NCBI GenBank assembly: GCA_015207195.1
Contig: JADEXJ010000018.1
Span: 1-57,014 of the forward strand
Source of the DNA: Pleurocapsales cyanobacterium LEGE 10410
Lineage (GTDB): Bacteria > Cyanobacteriota > Cyanobacteriia > Cyanobacteriales > Xenococcaceae
Length of the DNA stretch: 57,014 nt
Reading direction: 5' to 3'
Below the pieces are notes generated by a model, which was given only the letters and a program-made list of their open reading frames with translations, ran no database searches and had not been told where the DNA came from. This document shows positions 41,449 to 50,127 of the stretch, piece after piece. Each line of letters begins with the position of its first letter. The stretch's first letter is position 1. The translations under genes and the position numbers were made by a program.

Positions 41449-42375
41449 ATGAAAGATTCAGCTAATCTAAAAATTGTTTCTCTTCTGCCTAGTGCTACAG
41501 AGATTGTTGACTGCTTGGGTTTGACCGACTCTCTAGTAGGTCGCTCTCACGAATGCGATTATCCCCCGACCGTAAAAGATTTGCCCGTTTGTACCGAAGC
41601 AAGACTTGATAGTAGTAAAAAGAGTGGCGAAATTGATGCAGACGTACAAAGTCTGATCCAGGAAGCTTTGAGTATATATAAAATTAAACTAGAAGTCTTA
41701 GAACAGCTCAAACCAACTCATATTATTACTCAAGACCAGTGTGATGTCTGTGCGGTTAACTTGCCAGAAGTTGAGCGAGCGATCGCCCAACTGACTAACT
41801 TCCATCCTCAAGTTATTTCTCTACAGCCCAACATACTCAGACAAGTTTGGGGAGATATCGAACGAGTCGCCCAAATCTTAGAAGTCGAGGCGCAGCCTGT
41901 TTTAAATAAACTACAAAATCGCTTAGAGGCGATCGCCCAAAAGATCGCAGATTCAACGCCAGAAAAACCGACCGTGGTGGCTTTGGAATGGACAGAACCG
42001 CTAATGACGGCAGGGAACTGGATTCCCGAACTGATTGAAATTGCTGGAGGAGAACCTCTTTTAAGCTTTAAAGGAGAACAGTCCCCTTATTTGTTCTGGG
42101 AAAGTCTCATTGATGTCGATCCAGATATCATTGTGATCATGCCCTGTGGCTTTGGTTTAGAACGTACTAAACAGGAATCGAAGATTTTAACTCAGCATCC
42201 TGCCTGGAAAAGTCTTAAGGCGATCAAAAACAGTAAAGTATTTATCACTGATGGGAATGCCTATTTTAATCGTCCTGGTCCTCGGCTGGTTGATTCAGCA
42301 GAAATATTAGCCGAAATTTTCCATCCCCATTTATTTGATTTTGGTTACAAAGAGAAAAGCTGGAAGCCATTTTAA
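41449..42375 (+). CDS. Cobalamin-binding (BtuF-like, TroA-fold) protein
   Basis: The two-lobe TroA-like fold starts directly with KIVSLLPSATEIVDCLGLTD, a conserved BtuF element, then DQCDVCAVNLPEVERAI and the TVVALEWTEPLMTAGNWIPE lobe interface. Unlike true BtuF it has no signal peptide, so it would be cytoplasmic unless secreted in another way. Cyanobacterial members of this group are annotated as cobalamin-binding proteins without proof. No ABC permease or ATPase partner lies adjacent. The ATG start is at 41449. Confidence 0.75.
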   Translation: MKDSANLKIVSLLPSATEIVDCLGLTDSLVGRSHECDYPPTVKDLPVCTEARLDSSKKSGEIDADVQSLIQEALSIYKIKLEVLEQLKPTHIITQDQCDVCAVNLPEVERAIAQLTNFHPQVISLQPNILRQVWGDIERVAQILEVEAQPVLNKLQNRLEAIAQKIADSTPEKPTVVALEWTEPLMTAGNWIPELIEIAGGEPLLSFKGEQSPYLFWESLIDVDPDIIVIMPCGFGLERTKQESKILTQHPAWKSLKAIKNSKVFITDGNAYFNRPGPRLVDSAEILAEIFHPHLFDFGYKEKSWKPF

Positions 42376-42424
42376 ACCGCATCCAGGACGAATGACAAAT
42401 GGCTTTTTGAACTCCGAACTCAGA

Positions 42425-43102
42425 TTAATTACTTGCAATCTGCTGATAAGGCGTTAAAAATAGCTGTTTTTCTGCAAGTCTACGTCTGGTCAATCCTGGA
42501 AACACGACTAATTGACCACCTTGGTTGGCTTTATTCCAACGAGGAAACTCTTTGGCTGCGCCAGCATAATCCCCTGCGTTGAGTTTTCTAATCAGAGTAC
42601 TGTTAGTCAGAATTCTCATTCCCGAATTGTAAACTAACGAAGTTAATGCCCCCAGCTGATGAGGATTTAAATCTACTTGAACATGAGATTTGACGAGGTT
42701 TTGAATATGCTGTAGCTCTTGCCTCAAAGCAATATCAGCCTGTGTTTGAGTGATATATTGACCGAGACGAACGGTTTGACCATTGATTCTGGTTTGTCCA
42801 TAGCCAACCACAGGTAATCCACTGGTATCTGTGTAGGCATAAGAGCGGAATCCTTCAAACTCTTTAACTAAGTTGATTGTTGCAGGAAGAACACTAACGT
42901 TGGACGCGACAATGTTCTTTTTTAATTCAAGATTAGGCTGATTATTGTGGTTGGTCGAGCTAGATTGAAGTTTTTGATGTATCTTAAGGTCAGATCTGCT
43001 CGCTGCTGAAGAATCATTGACAATAATGTTGGAAAATACTACGGCTGCCAAGAAAATTGTTGAATGATAGAAAATGTGAGAAATTCTTGAATTTGAAAAC
43101 AT
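42425..43102 (-). CDS. GH24 lysozyme-family protein, paralogue 1
   Basis: The catalytic domain has INLVKEFEGFRSYAYTDTSG followed by LPVVGYGQT. The first Glu (EFEG), the Asp (YTDTSG) and the Thr at the end fit the T4-type E-8-D-5-T triad. The rest, TQTQADIALRQELQH and GALTSLVYNSGMRILTNSTL, is typical of GH24. An N-terminal signal or anchor helix is seen (FYHSTIFLAAVVFSN). The ATG at 43102 is preferred over one 18 codons upstream because the paralogue begins MF at the same place. It lies about 420 bp downstream of its paralogue, transcribed in the same direction. Confidence 0.85.
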   Translation of the reverse strand: MFSNSRISHIFYHSTIFLAAVVFSNIIVNDSSAASRSDLKIHQKLQSSSTNHNNQPNLELKKNIVASNVSVLPATINLVKEFEGFRSYAYTDTSGLPVVGYGQTRINGQTVRLGQYITQTQADIALRQELQHIQNLVKSHVQVDLNPHQLGALTSLVYNSGMRILTNSTLIRKLNAGDYAGAAKEFPRWNKANQGGQLVVFPGLTRRRLAEKQLFLTPYQQIASN

Positions 43103-43521
43103 TCTATAGTTTGATAGATGATTTTTTTCTGGAAATGTGCACGAAAAACTTATCATCCATCTGGGTAAAAAAAGGTTAGTGCTTGCAAAAAATTGCTGTT
43201 CGCTACTTCTGTGCCTTAGCCGAGCCTGGGGTAGGGCGATCGCTTTAACTGTCCCAACCTAACCTGGCATCGCTATGGTAAATTGACCTCGTTTCCCAAT
43301 TTCTAAATCCAAAGCATAGTGCCTCAAAAGCAACCAATGTCTCAAGATAACTAGGTTTTACTGGCTCAAGCCCAACAAAAATAAACGGGTTTCACCGAGA
43401 AAGTTTAACTATCGATGAAACCCAAGTATCGTAATTGTGAATATTTTTTTTATTTGTCTATCTATTTATATAGAAATATTTTATGTTTCGTGGTGATTAA
43501 TAAATTTAATAAGATATGTTT
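43103..43521. other. Intergenic region between GH24 paralogues
   Basis: It contains an HIP1-like site near 43238 and a terminator hairpin at 43387-43423. No ORF is supported. Confidence 0.4.
43387..43423 (-). terminator. Terminator for the upstream GH24 gene
   Basis: The arms GGGTTTCA and TGAAACCC pair across a 21-base loop. On the minus strand a T-rich tail (GTTTATTTTTG) follows. It lies 99 bp after the stop of the 43522-44220 gene. Confidence 0.55.
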
Positions 43522-44220
43522 CTAGTTACTGGCTATTTGGTCATAATCAGACAAAAATAGCTTTTTCTCTGCCATTCTACGTCTGGTCAAACCCGAAAAT
43601 ACTACCAATCTACCGCCTTTATTAGCTTTGTTCCAACGAGGAAATTCTCTAGCTGCGCCAGCATAATCTCCTGCATTGAGCTTTCTAATTAGAGTACTGT
43701 TAGTAACAATTCTCATTCCTGCATTGTAAACTAACGAAGTTAACGCACCCAACTGATAAGGATTAAGCTTAACTTTAACCCGTGCAGCTACCTTGCGTTG
43801 AAGATGAGCTAGCTCTTTTTCCAAAGCAGCGTCAGCCTGAGCGCGAGTAATATATTGACCCAGTCTCACTCTTCTACCATTAATGAAACTTTGTCCATAG
43901 CCGATAACAGGCAATCCGCTGGTATCGATGTAGGCACGGGAACTAAAGCCTTCATACTGTTTGACTAAGTTGATGGTTTCTGGCAAAACTCGATAATTAG
44001 AAGCGACAATTTGTTGCTTAAGCTTTTTGGTAGTACTTTTTGGTGCTATGTTTAGATCGGTTTGATTTGGCTCGAATTCTTGAATACTGTTGCTGTAACT
44101 ATTGTGTTCTAGTTTGTTAGCTGCTATGGCGTGGGGAATGTTGTAAGAAGAAGCTAAAGCTACGACTAAAACTGCTGCGGATGAGTAACGGTTGGTAGAC
44201 AAAATAGATTTTAAAAACAT
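43522..44220 (-). CDS. GH24 lysozyme-family protein, paralogue 2
   Basis: The protein is a close paralogue of 42425-43102. It has a signal peptide (SSAAVLVVALASSYN, about residues 13-27), a disordered linker and the GH24 domain from LPETINLVKQYEGFSSRAYI onwards. Here the catalytic region reads QYEGF with DTSG and GYGQS, so the Thr of the triad is replaced by Ser. The substitution could alter activity. It likely cleaves peptidoglycan between NAM and NAG. Tandem placement suggests gene duplication. Full length is 232 residues with an ATG start. Confidence 0.85.
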   Translation of the reverse strand: MFLKSILSTNRYSSAAVLVVALASSYNIPHAIAANKLEHNSYSNSIQEFEPNQTDLNIAPKSTTKKLKQQIVASNYRVLPETINLVKQYEGFSSRAYIDTSGLPVIGYGQSFINGRRVRLGQYITRAQADAALEKELAHLQRKVAARVKVKLNPYQLGALTSLVYNAGMRIVTNSTLIRKLNAGDYAGAAREFPRWNKANKGGRLVVFSGLTRRRMAEKKLFLSDYDQIASN

Positions 44221-44634
44221 ATTTGTTTGATATCTAAATGTTGCAAAGAAACTACAGACATGAAGACTATCATCGACTTTTTTACTTTGTGGATATGTAA
44301 TCTGAGTTATAGGAAAAAATTGAACCTAAACAACCAAAGTTAGTGATCCAAATCAGTCACAAAATTCAAAAGATGGTTTAATGGTTATCCCTCTCTCCAG
44401 AAACACCATTGGCGATTGGGATTGAGCCTTTTTTTCTAATACGATACAGACGAGTTCTCAAGGCAAAATTGGGTTAATTGCCTGGAGGTTGATTGCGTCG
44501 ATAATTTATTCAACCCGAACTCATACTAAATCCTGTTCATATAAGTTACTTCAAAAAAGCCCCCTAAATCCCCCAATTATGGGGGACTTGAAGAACGGCG
44601 AGCGTGACCTTCATCAATCGGATTTGGTATCAGG
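44221..44634. other. Intergenic region with dispersed GC-rich repeat
   Basis: Around 44545-44610 the phrase AAGCCCCCTAAATCCCCCAA followed by TTATGGGGGACTT is a known-looking cyanobacterial dispersed element. It includes the palindrome CCCCCA-ATTA-TGGGGG. No gene is seen. Confidence 0.55.
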
Positions 44635-46416
44635 TTAAAAAGGAAAATATTCCACAGCAAAATAGACTCCATTCTCTTGCAACGTATCGTTATTGTCGAT
44701 CACCTCAATCAAAGGAATACCATAGTCTACACGAGCATTTAACCTATTGCTTAAACTTAATCTGATTCCTAAGCCCAATGATGCCACCGTGTCTTCTGCC
44801 ACTTCCCTCTCATTGGAATTACTCCAAGTAGTACCAAAATCAACAAAGGGAATCGCGGAAAGACTATTTTGTCCGTTATTCCAGCGATAAAAAGGAATTC
44901 TCACCTCTGCTGAGGCAAATACTCCGTTGTCTCCCAGCAAGGCATCCTGACGATAGCCCCGAACACTTTCAACTCCCCCTAAACTGAATCGTTCCAAAGG
45001 GACAAGATCGTCACTAGAAAGCTGAACATCAGAACGCAGTAGTAAATTGATGTCAGAACTAGATAGTTGCCGTAACCACTGCACCTGACCCCGCCAGGCA
45101 ACAAACTTACTATCGGGGGCATTTTCATTGACCGTAGCATCAAAAATATCAAATCCCGCACTCAACTGTGATCGCGCTGCTAAAACATCGGTGCGAGTTC
45201 TTCTTGTCCAGTCTTGAAAAAATCGTAGGGCAGAAATTTTGGTTTCTCCATTAACATCTGCACCAGAAAAAGGCAGGGGAAAAGGTTGATTTTGTACGGT
45301 AACTTGATTAGTCTGGCGGGAAGCTTCTAAACCTAGAGCAAATTCTTGGGTAGATTCGGAATTGGCACTAACCAAAATAGGCTGTCTTAAAGTGAGCCTA
45401 AATTCGTCGGTTTGAGATTCAATGTCGGCTACCGCTAAATTTCCTTCAATAATATCGCTACTTATATAGCGATAACGTAAACCGATAGTGCCGTTTAATG
45501 AATTAACGGGAACACTATAGCTACTATCATAATCGTCGCTGCCAGCGGTGTTTTTGAAGATCAAGCTCAAGCGTTCGCCATAGCCTAAAACATTATTATG
45601 GTTTAGTTCTATACCTTGCTGAAAACTTCCCACGCTGGGAGTACGACTATTATTAACAAACAATAGGGGAGCAAAAGCGGTATCCTGATTGACATCTACA
45701 TCCAAAATCCAGCGATCGCGACTCAAACCTACCGATAGTTCCGCACTTAGGCTTTCGACCAAAGGATCGAGCTGTAACAGCTGTAATGCTTCCCGTAGCT
45801 CCTCTACATTCAAGGGAGATTTAGCACCTCTGGCTAAACGCGAGCGAATATAGTTTTCTTTTAAACGTCCCTCAACATCTACCGTAATCTCTTCAACCAT
45901 ACCTTCGATAGCTCGAAGCGTTACCACCCCGCGAGCTATATTTTGAGCAGGAACTACCACCCCGGAGTTAATATAACCTTCAGCTGTGTAGAGCTTGGTC
46001 AATCTAGCTTCTAGTTCCAGTAAATCGGCAAAAGTTATTGGGCGATCGCGATACTCTTGCAACACTGCTTCTACTGCTGCTGCTTCTAAGACAGTATTTC
46101 CCTTTAACTCAAACTCTGTAACTTCAAATTCGATCTCGGATTCTGGAACAGCTTCTGGCAGCTGGTTGGGTAAAATCTCTAAAAATTCTTCAAGGGGTGG
46201 CAAAGGCTCAATCAAAGGCTTTTTTGAAGGAGCGGGTAGAGGAATAGGCGGTACATCGTTAGGGCTGATTCCTGGAGGTACAGAAGTTTGAGCCATGTAC
46301 ACAATACTGTTGGTATTCGCTAAAACAGGTACTTTCTCAGCTATGATCAACGGAATTACCATCATAAAAATTAAATAAGTTGATTCTAGGGATTGAGAAA
46401 ATTTACGATTATTCAT
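44635..46416 (-). CDS. TpsB/ShlB-type outer membrane transporter
   Basis: The N-terminal signal peptide is followed by a Pro-rich linker (PPGISPNDVPPIPLPAPSKK). A POTRA domain (ITFADLLELEARLTKLYTAE) and a beta-barrel of about 350 residues follow. The barrel carries the conserved motif S-V-R-G-Y-R-Q-D and ends in aromatic F. Such proteins secrete a partner TpsA exoprotein across the outer membrane. No TpsA gene with the filamentous-haemagglutinin signature is visible in the window, so its cargo lies elsewhere or is unconventional. The ATG start is at 46416. The length of 593 is typical. Confidence 0.85.
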   Translation of the reverse strand: MNNRKFSQSLESTYLIFMMVIPLIIAEKVPVLANTNSIVYMAQTSVPPGISPNDVPPIPLPAPSKKPLIEPLPPLEEFLEILPNQLPEAVPESEIEFEVTEFELKGNTVLEAAAVEAVLQEYRDRPITFADLLELEARLTKLYTAEGYINSGVVVPAQNIARGVVTLRAIEGMVEEITVDVEGRLKENYIRSRLARGAKSPLNVEELREALQLLQLDPLVESLSAELSVGLSRDRWILDVDVNQDTAFAPLLFVNNSRTPSVGSFQQGIELNHNNVLGYGERLSLIFKNTAGSDDYDSSYSVPVNSLNGTIGLRYRYISSDIIEGNLAVADIESQTDEFRLTLRQPILVSANSESTQEFALGLEASRQTNQVTVQNQPFPLPFSGADVNGETKISALRFFQDWTRRTRTDVLAARSQLSAGFDIFDATVNENAPDSKFVAWRGQVQWLRQLSSSDINLLLRSDVQLSSDDLVPLERFSLGGVESVRGYRQDALLGDNGVFASAEVRIPFYRWNNGQNSLSAIPFVDFGTTWSNSNEREVAEDTVASLGLGIRLSLSNRLNARVDYGIPLIEVIDNNDTLQENGVYFAVEYFPF

Positions 46417-46703
46417 AAGTGTTTTAGATTGGGCAACGGAATTACCTTGGACTAGTTAAGGGAATATACCAAACTCAATAATTTTTCACTAGCGATCGCT
46501 CGAAATAAATATAAAATACATATGGCTATAAAAGCTATCCCCAAGATCTATTACTTCACTACAAATTTAATTTGATTCATCGGCTAATAGTTTTTTTGTG
46601 GTCTAAAGTATTGAAAAATTCCTAACTTTTTTCTAAAAGGTTGACCAAAGCACTAAATCTCGTTACTATATTTAAGTCGATAAAAAATCGACGGAAGTAA
46701 AGT

Positions 46704-46774
46704 GCGGATGTCGTATAGTGGTAATACCTTAGCCTTCCAAGCTAAAGCTAGGGGTTCGATTCCCCTCATCCGCT
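46704..46774 (+). tRNA. tRNA-Gly (anticodon TCC)
   Basis: The acceptor stem GCGGATG pairs with CATCCGC, the D-arm has AGTGG, and the anticodon loop CTTCCAA holds TCC. The T-arm GGGGTTCGATTCCCC is perfect. The 3' CCA is not encoded and must be added by enzyme. Confidence 0.97.
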
Positions 46775-47228
46775 TAAATTATATATAGTAAGGTTTAGAG
46801 CCTTTTTAGTATCGGGTCAAAAATGGAGTGTTTCATTATTCTGACCCAATATTTCAGTCATCACAATAACTTCACGCCACAGAAGCCCATATTTTACATC
46901 TGTTTATTTCGCCAATTTATAGATGTAGGAGATTAAAAGTATTGGAAATTCCAAACTGTATTCCCAATACTTCAAAGGTTGACATTTGTCTCAGGTAAAA
47001 CAAACATAATCCAATTTCTTCTTTTCTGCTAAGAATCGGCTTTCTCCCTGCCCCTGGAGCATTAATTCTCACTTTCTGCAATTCTAGCTTTTGTCGCTTT
47101 TATTTCTCAAACAGATTGGGATATGCAAAAAATAGAAGGGGCAAGTTATATAATTAACGGCAATTGCCATAAAAAATCCGAACTAATTACAGAATTAGTC
47201 GGAAGTTTGAGTCAAGTTTGATTTTGTG
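46775..47228. other. Intergenic region after the tRNA
   Basis: AT-rich DNA with no supported ORF separates the tRNA from the RTX gene. It contains the minus-strand terminator at 47171-47202. Confidence 0.4.
47171..47202 (-). terminator. Terminator for the RTX gene
   Basis: On the minus strand CCGACTAATT pairs with AATTAGTTCGG through one bulge, around a 4-base loop. A six-T tract follows. Confidence 0.75.
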
Positions 47229-47852
47229 TTAGAAAATGTCAGCTGAAAAGTTAAAATCTTCGGCAACCAGGGTTCCAGTGTAGTCTGTCAGCATAGCGAT
47301 CGTTTCTCCTTGATAGTCAAGAATCAGATCGCTAACTCCATCGCCAAAAAGATCGCCAGTGCCGAGAGTATAGTCCTCTAGTTTGCCAAAAACTTCTAGC
47401 TTATCTCCTTCTGCTGGATTGAAGTCTTTGACGATTGCAAACCCAGTTCCTCGATAATGAGCGTTAAATGCATCTCCCAGGACAAATGTATCCGCGCCAG
47501 CACCACCGTAATACTCATCAAATTCAATGATGTTGGGGTCCACAGGTTCATTAGCAAAAGCATAGGGGTCTTCCGTTAGTTCAGGATAATTAAAAGAATG
47601 AACGCGATATTCTGCACCGATTAGGCGATCGTTACCATCCTCTCCATAAAGAATATCGTTGCCACTTCCTCCAGCAACCGTGTCATTTCCCGTCCAACCG
47701 AAGAGAATATCATCTCCAGCAGCGCCAGAGAGATAATCATCGCCTCCCAGACCATCGATAACATCTACACCGCTTTCTCCAAATAAATAGTCTCCATATC
47801 CATATACATCGTTGCTGTCTGTACCTACTTGAGTAAATTGGATATTTTCCAT
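47229..47852 (-). CDS. RTX-type calcium-binding protein
   Basis: At least four nonapeptide repeats are visible between residues 20 and 75 (GLGGDDYLSGAAGDDILFGW, TGNDTVAGGSGNDILYGEDG). Their GGxGxDxxx pattern binds calcium in a beta-roll. A second module (EYYGGAGADTFVLGDAF) precedes the C-terminal segment ending VAEDFNFSADIF, which could act as an uncleaved type I secretion signal. No TM or N-terminal signal peptide is seen. The ATG is preceded by a leader shared with the next gene. Confidence 0.85.
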   Translation of the reverse strand: MENIQFTQVGTDSNDVYGYGDYLFGESGVDVIDGLGGDDYLSGAAGDDILFGWTGNDTVAGGSGNDILYGEDGNDRLIGAEYRVHSFNYPELTEDPYAFANEPVDPNIIEFDEYYGGAGADTFVLGDAFNAHYRGTGFAIVKDFNPAEGDKLEVFGKLEDYTLGTGDLFGDGVSDLILDYQGETIAMLTDYTGTLVAEDFNFSADIF

Positions 47853-47889
47853 GATTGGTATTTCTCTCCGTACAAGTTTATTTAGGTTG

Positions 47890-47936
47890 TTTGTTCTGTA
47901 AATATCTATTTCTGAAGCGAATGTGGGTATGCAAAA
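47890..47936 (-). promoter_or_regulatory. Conserved upstream element of the RTX gene
   Basis: On the plus strand TTTGTTCTGTA, TATTTCTGA and GGGTATGCAAAA occur with offsets of 0, 17 and 35. The same three blocks with identical spacing lie upstream of the 48044-48577 gene. Confidence 0.75.
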
Positions 47937-47944
47937 TTAATGAG

Positions 47945-47985
47945 CAAAAAAAAGACTACTCAAATCGGTCAACTCAAGTAGTTTA
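47945..47985 (-). terminator. Terminator of the Tyr-rich protein gene
   Basis: On the minus strand ACTACTT pairs with GAGTAGT, and an eight-T tract follows. It lies about 60 bp after the stop of the 48044-48577 gene. Confidence 0.65.
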
Positions 47986-48043
47986 AGATTATTCAAACTT
48001 TTGTCCTAGATTTAGCAAGGTTTGAATCTGCAAGTGAATTTGT

Positions 48044-48577
48044 TTAAATTACCGCATAGTCGTAACTTCCGTAATCATATGTGTAGGTATATGCATCCAA
48101 TCCATAGCTTCCATAGTATTCGTAAGGATCTATTTGAGTTAAATATGAATTGTCTACAACTGTGTCGGAACCAAATAATGAACCAGTGCCAGAATAAAGA
48201 TCTGTATAGTAATAATCGGCATAAGGAACATCGTACCAAACTTGACCTGTATATGGATCGTATAAATCTTGAACTCCATGGATAGTATCTATATACATTT
48301 CATGCATGGCATCGCTAGTATAGACACCTTCTTGATATGCACCCATTAAATTACCAAAAGCATCCCAGTTTTCTGAAACAGCTTGACTGATGTATTCTGG
48401 TCCAAAACCTGGAGGAAGTTCCCCTGCGGGGTAGATTTCTGCTAGATAATTTGAAACTTGAGCTGCATGTTCGTTATATGCTTGCTGAAAAGCTAATTCA
48501 TCAGCTACTGGATCGCCTGTTAAAGGAATATTATATAGTTGACTGCCTTGTTCGAGTAAGTTGTTAAATGCATCCAT
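48044..48577 (-). CDS. Tyrosine-rich acidic hypothetical protein
   Basis: The N-terminal 100 residues are helical (LLEQGSQLYNIPLTGDPVAD, ELAFQQAYNEHAAQVSNYLA). The C-terminal 70 residues are very Tyr/Asp/Ser-rich, for example YADYYYTDLYSGTGSLF and DPYEYYGSYGLDAYTYTYDY. No signal peptide or known domain is visible. The composition of the tail suggests a secreted or surface protein. It lies upstream of and parallel to the RTX gene and shares its upstream element. An AAGGAG site precedes the ATG at 48577. Confidence 0.7.
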   Translation of the reverse strand: MDAFNNLLEQGSQLYNIPLTGDPVADELAFQQAYNEHAAQVSNYLAEIYPAGELPPGFGPEYISQAVSENWDAFGNLMGAYQEGVYTSDAMHEMYIDTIHGVQDLYDPYTGQVWYDVPYADYYYTDLYSGTGSLFGSDTVVDNSYLTQIDPYEYYGSYGLDAYTYTYDYGSYDYAVI

Positions 48578-48611
48578 TGTTCAATCTCCTTAAAATTATT
48601 TTTGTTTGTTT

Positions 48612-48658
48612 TTTGTTCTGTAGATTCATATTTCTGAGCTGTAAAGGGGTATGCAAAA
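48612..48658 (-). promoter_or_regulatory. Conserved upstream element of the Tyr-rich gene
   Basis: The same three blocks as at 47890-47936 (TTTGTTCTGTA, TATTTCTGA, GGGTATGCAAAA) occur with offsets 0, 17 and 35. The minus-strand reading is GCATACCC, then TCAGAAATA, then TACAGAACAAA. Confidence 0.75.
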
Positions 48659-48707
48659 AAGTAGCTAAAATTGATTGGAACTATAAAAATACTCATATTG
48701 TGTTGGC

Positions 48708-48743
48708 AAAAAAGAGCTACTTAGATTTCATCTCTAAGTAGCT
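48708..48743 (-). terminator. Terminator after the interrupted gene
   Basis: AGCTACTTAG pairs perfectly with CTAAGTAGCT around a 9-base loop. On the minus strand six T follow. It fits the end of the remnant gene at 48818-48962. Confidence 0.8.
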
Positions 48744-48817
48744 GAGAAACTAAGTAGCAAGACTCAATATTTAATTCTCAAACAGATCGATCTAACAATA
48801 AATTTCTGATCGCGCTA

Positions 48818-48962
48818 TCAAACTAGATCAGTTTCTAGAGTAGATACATCGAGGGCATAATCGCTAAAAGTATCGGTAAATAATGCCTCTGTTTCAGCAG
48901 AAATATTATCTGTAGATGCAGAACCAGAAGCATAAAAGTTAATAGCGGGACTTAAACAAAAA
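48818..48962 (-). pseudogene. 3' remnant of an interrupted gene
   Basis: On the minus strand a frame without a start reads LDFCLSPAINFYASGSASTD then NISAETEALFTDTFSDYALD and ends ...ETDLV stop. The Ser/Thr/Asp-rich acidic end resembles C-termini of type I-secreted proteins, and a proper terminator follows at 48708-48743. Its upstream part is cut off by the transposase fragment, so it is the tail of a disrupted gene. Confidence 0.55.
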
Positions 48963-49298
48963 TCAAGCCCAAACAAACCCCAAACTAGCTTTATAAGCAG
49001 TAAAAACGTCTATATTGTGATTGAGCCATGATACAAAACGATAAGATACAGCTGTACGAAATGCTTCCAATGCTTCAGGAAAAGTGTTGATTGGTTTATT
49101 TGCCCAACGTCGTCTTAAACCACCAGTTAACTTATGCCAAAGGACGGACATCTCGCGATTCTGAGGTTTCCTCAGAATGCGTGTCCTCATAAAAGTATAG
49201 GCACAAAATACCAGAATAAAATGCTTTTTTAAACCTTTAATTCCTCTGATTTGATATTCTTTTAGTCCTAACCATCCTAGTCTGTCAACTGATTTACC
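48963..49298 (-). pseudogene. Transposase C-terminal fragment
   Basis: The minus-strand frame without start codon reads VDRLGWLGLKEYQIRGIKGL, KKHFILVFCAYTF and then RTRILRKPQNREMSVLWHKL. It ends in FPEALEAFRTAVSYRFVSWL, NHNIDVFTAYKASLGFVWA and stop. This matches the C-terminal tail of DDE transposases common in cyanobacteria, possibly of the IS701/IS4-like groups. A stop codon (complement of 49299-49301) cuts the upstream frame, and no terminal inverted repeat is obvious. It is a decayed insertion sequence. Confidence 0.6.
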
Positions 49299-49337
49299 TC
49301 ACCAGAAATGTATGGCTAGAAACGCGAGAGCGTTAAT

Positions 49338-50021
49338 TTAAACGTTATCTCGCGGTTCTACCACGATTACATCGGCATCAGTAGTAGCATTGCGATCGCC
49401 CATGACTTTTCCAGTGGTATTGGGTTCGATTACACCAGAACGATCTATGCCAGAGGTTCGATTGTAGGTATCATCATCGATATCGTTGGCATCGTATACG
49501 CCATATTCTTCGATCCCGTTATCCTGCAAAATACGTTCTGCACGGCTGATATCGTCATCTGTACCGTTAACCATAACCAAGTAGCTGCCACTAGATACGC
49601 GATCGCTATAGATTTTGGCTTTGTCTTCGGGAATGCCCAAACCAACTAAACCACCAATAATACCGCCTGCTGCTGCGCCGATACCTGCGCCAGCTAAGGT
49701 TGAAGCAATAGTACTAGCTGCTTCTCCAGCCACGATAATTGGACCCACACCAGGGATAGCTAGTGTTCCCAACCCGACTAATAAACCGCCAATCCCACCT
49801 AATACAGCACCAGAAGTAGCACCAGCACCAGCACCTTCTGCTGCATTGTTACCTTCGTCATAACCAACATCTACACCAGCAGATTCAGCTACCTGATCTG
49901 CGTTCTTAGCAATAACGTTGACGCGATTCATATCAAACCCGTCATCTTTTAAAGCGCGTAAGGCTTTTTCAGCTTCGTCGCGACTGTAAAACAAACCTAT
50001 CGAACGTCTGTATTTACTCAT
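49338..50021 (-). CDS. Glycine-zipper stress-type protein
   Basis: The first 50 residues (IGLFYSRDEAEKALRALKDD, GFDMNRVNVIAKN) fit the YflT-like general stress domain. The centre is a hydrophobic glycine-zipper double helix, with repeated G-x3-G patterns such as GAVLGGIGGLLVGLGTLAIP and GAGIGAAAGGIIGGLVGLGI. A short SYLVMVNGTDDDISRAERIL domain and a polar tail close the protein. Such proteins are membrane-associated and linked to stress responses in cyanobacteria. ATG 50021. Confidence 0.8.
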   Translation of the reverse strand: MSKYRRSIGLFYSRDEAEKALRALKDDGFDMNRVNVIAKNADQVAESAGVDVGYDEGNNAAEGAGAGATSGAVLGGIGGLLVGLGTLAIPGVGPIIVAGEAASTIASTLAGAGIGAAAGGIIGGLVGLGIPEDKAKIYSDRVSSGSYLVMVNGTDDDISRAERILQDNGIEEYGVYDANDIDDDTYNRTSGIDRSGVIEPNTTGKVMGDRNATTDADVIVVEPRDNV

Positions 50022-50127
50022 AGTCTCCTGTTAATAAACGCCACTTTATTCTTTTCCGCATCTATGATTAATTCATCATTCAAAGGTTGTAGGTGCTAGT
50101 AACTATTGCTCAGACTAAAGATAGTGA

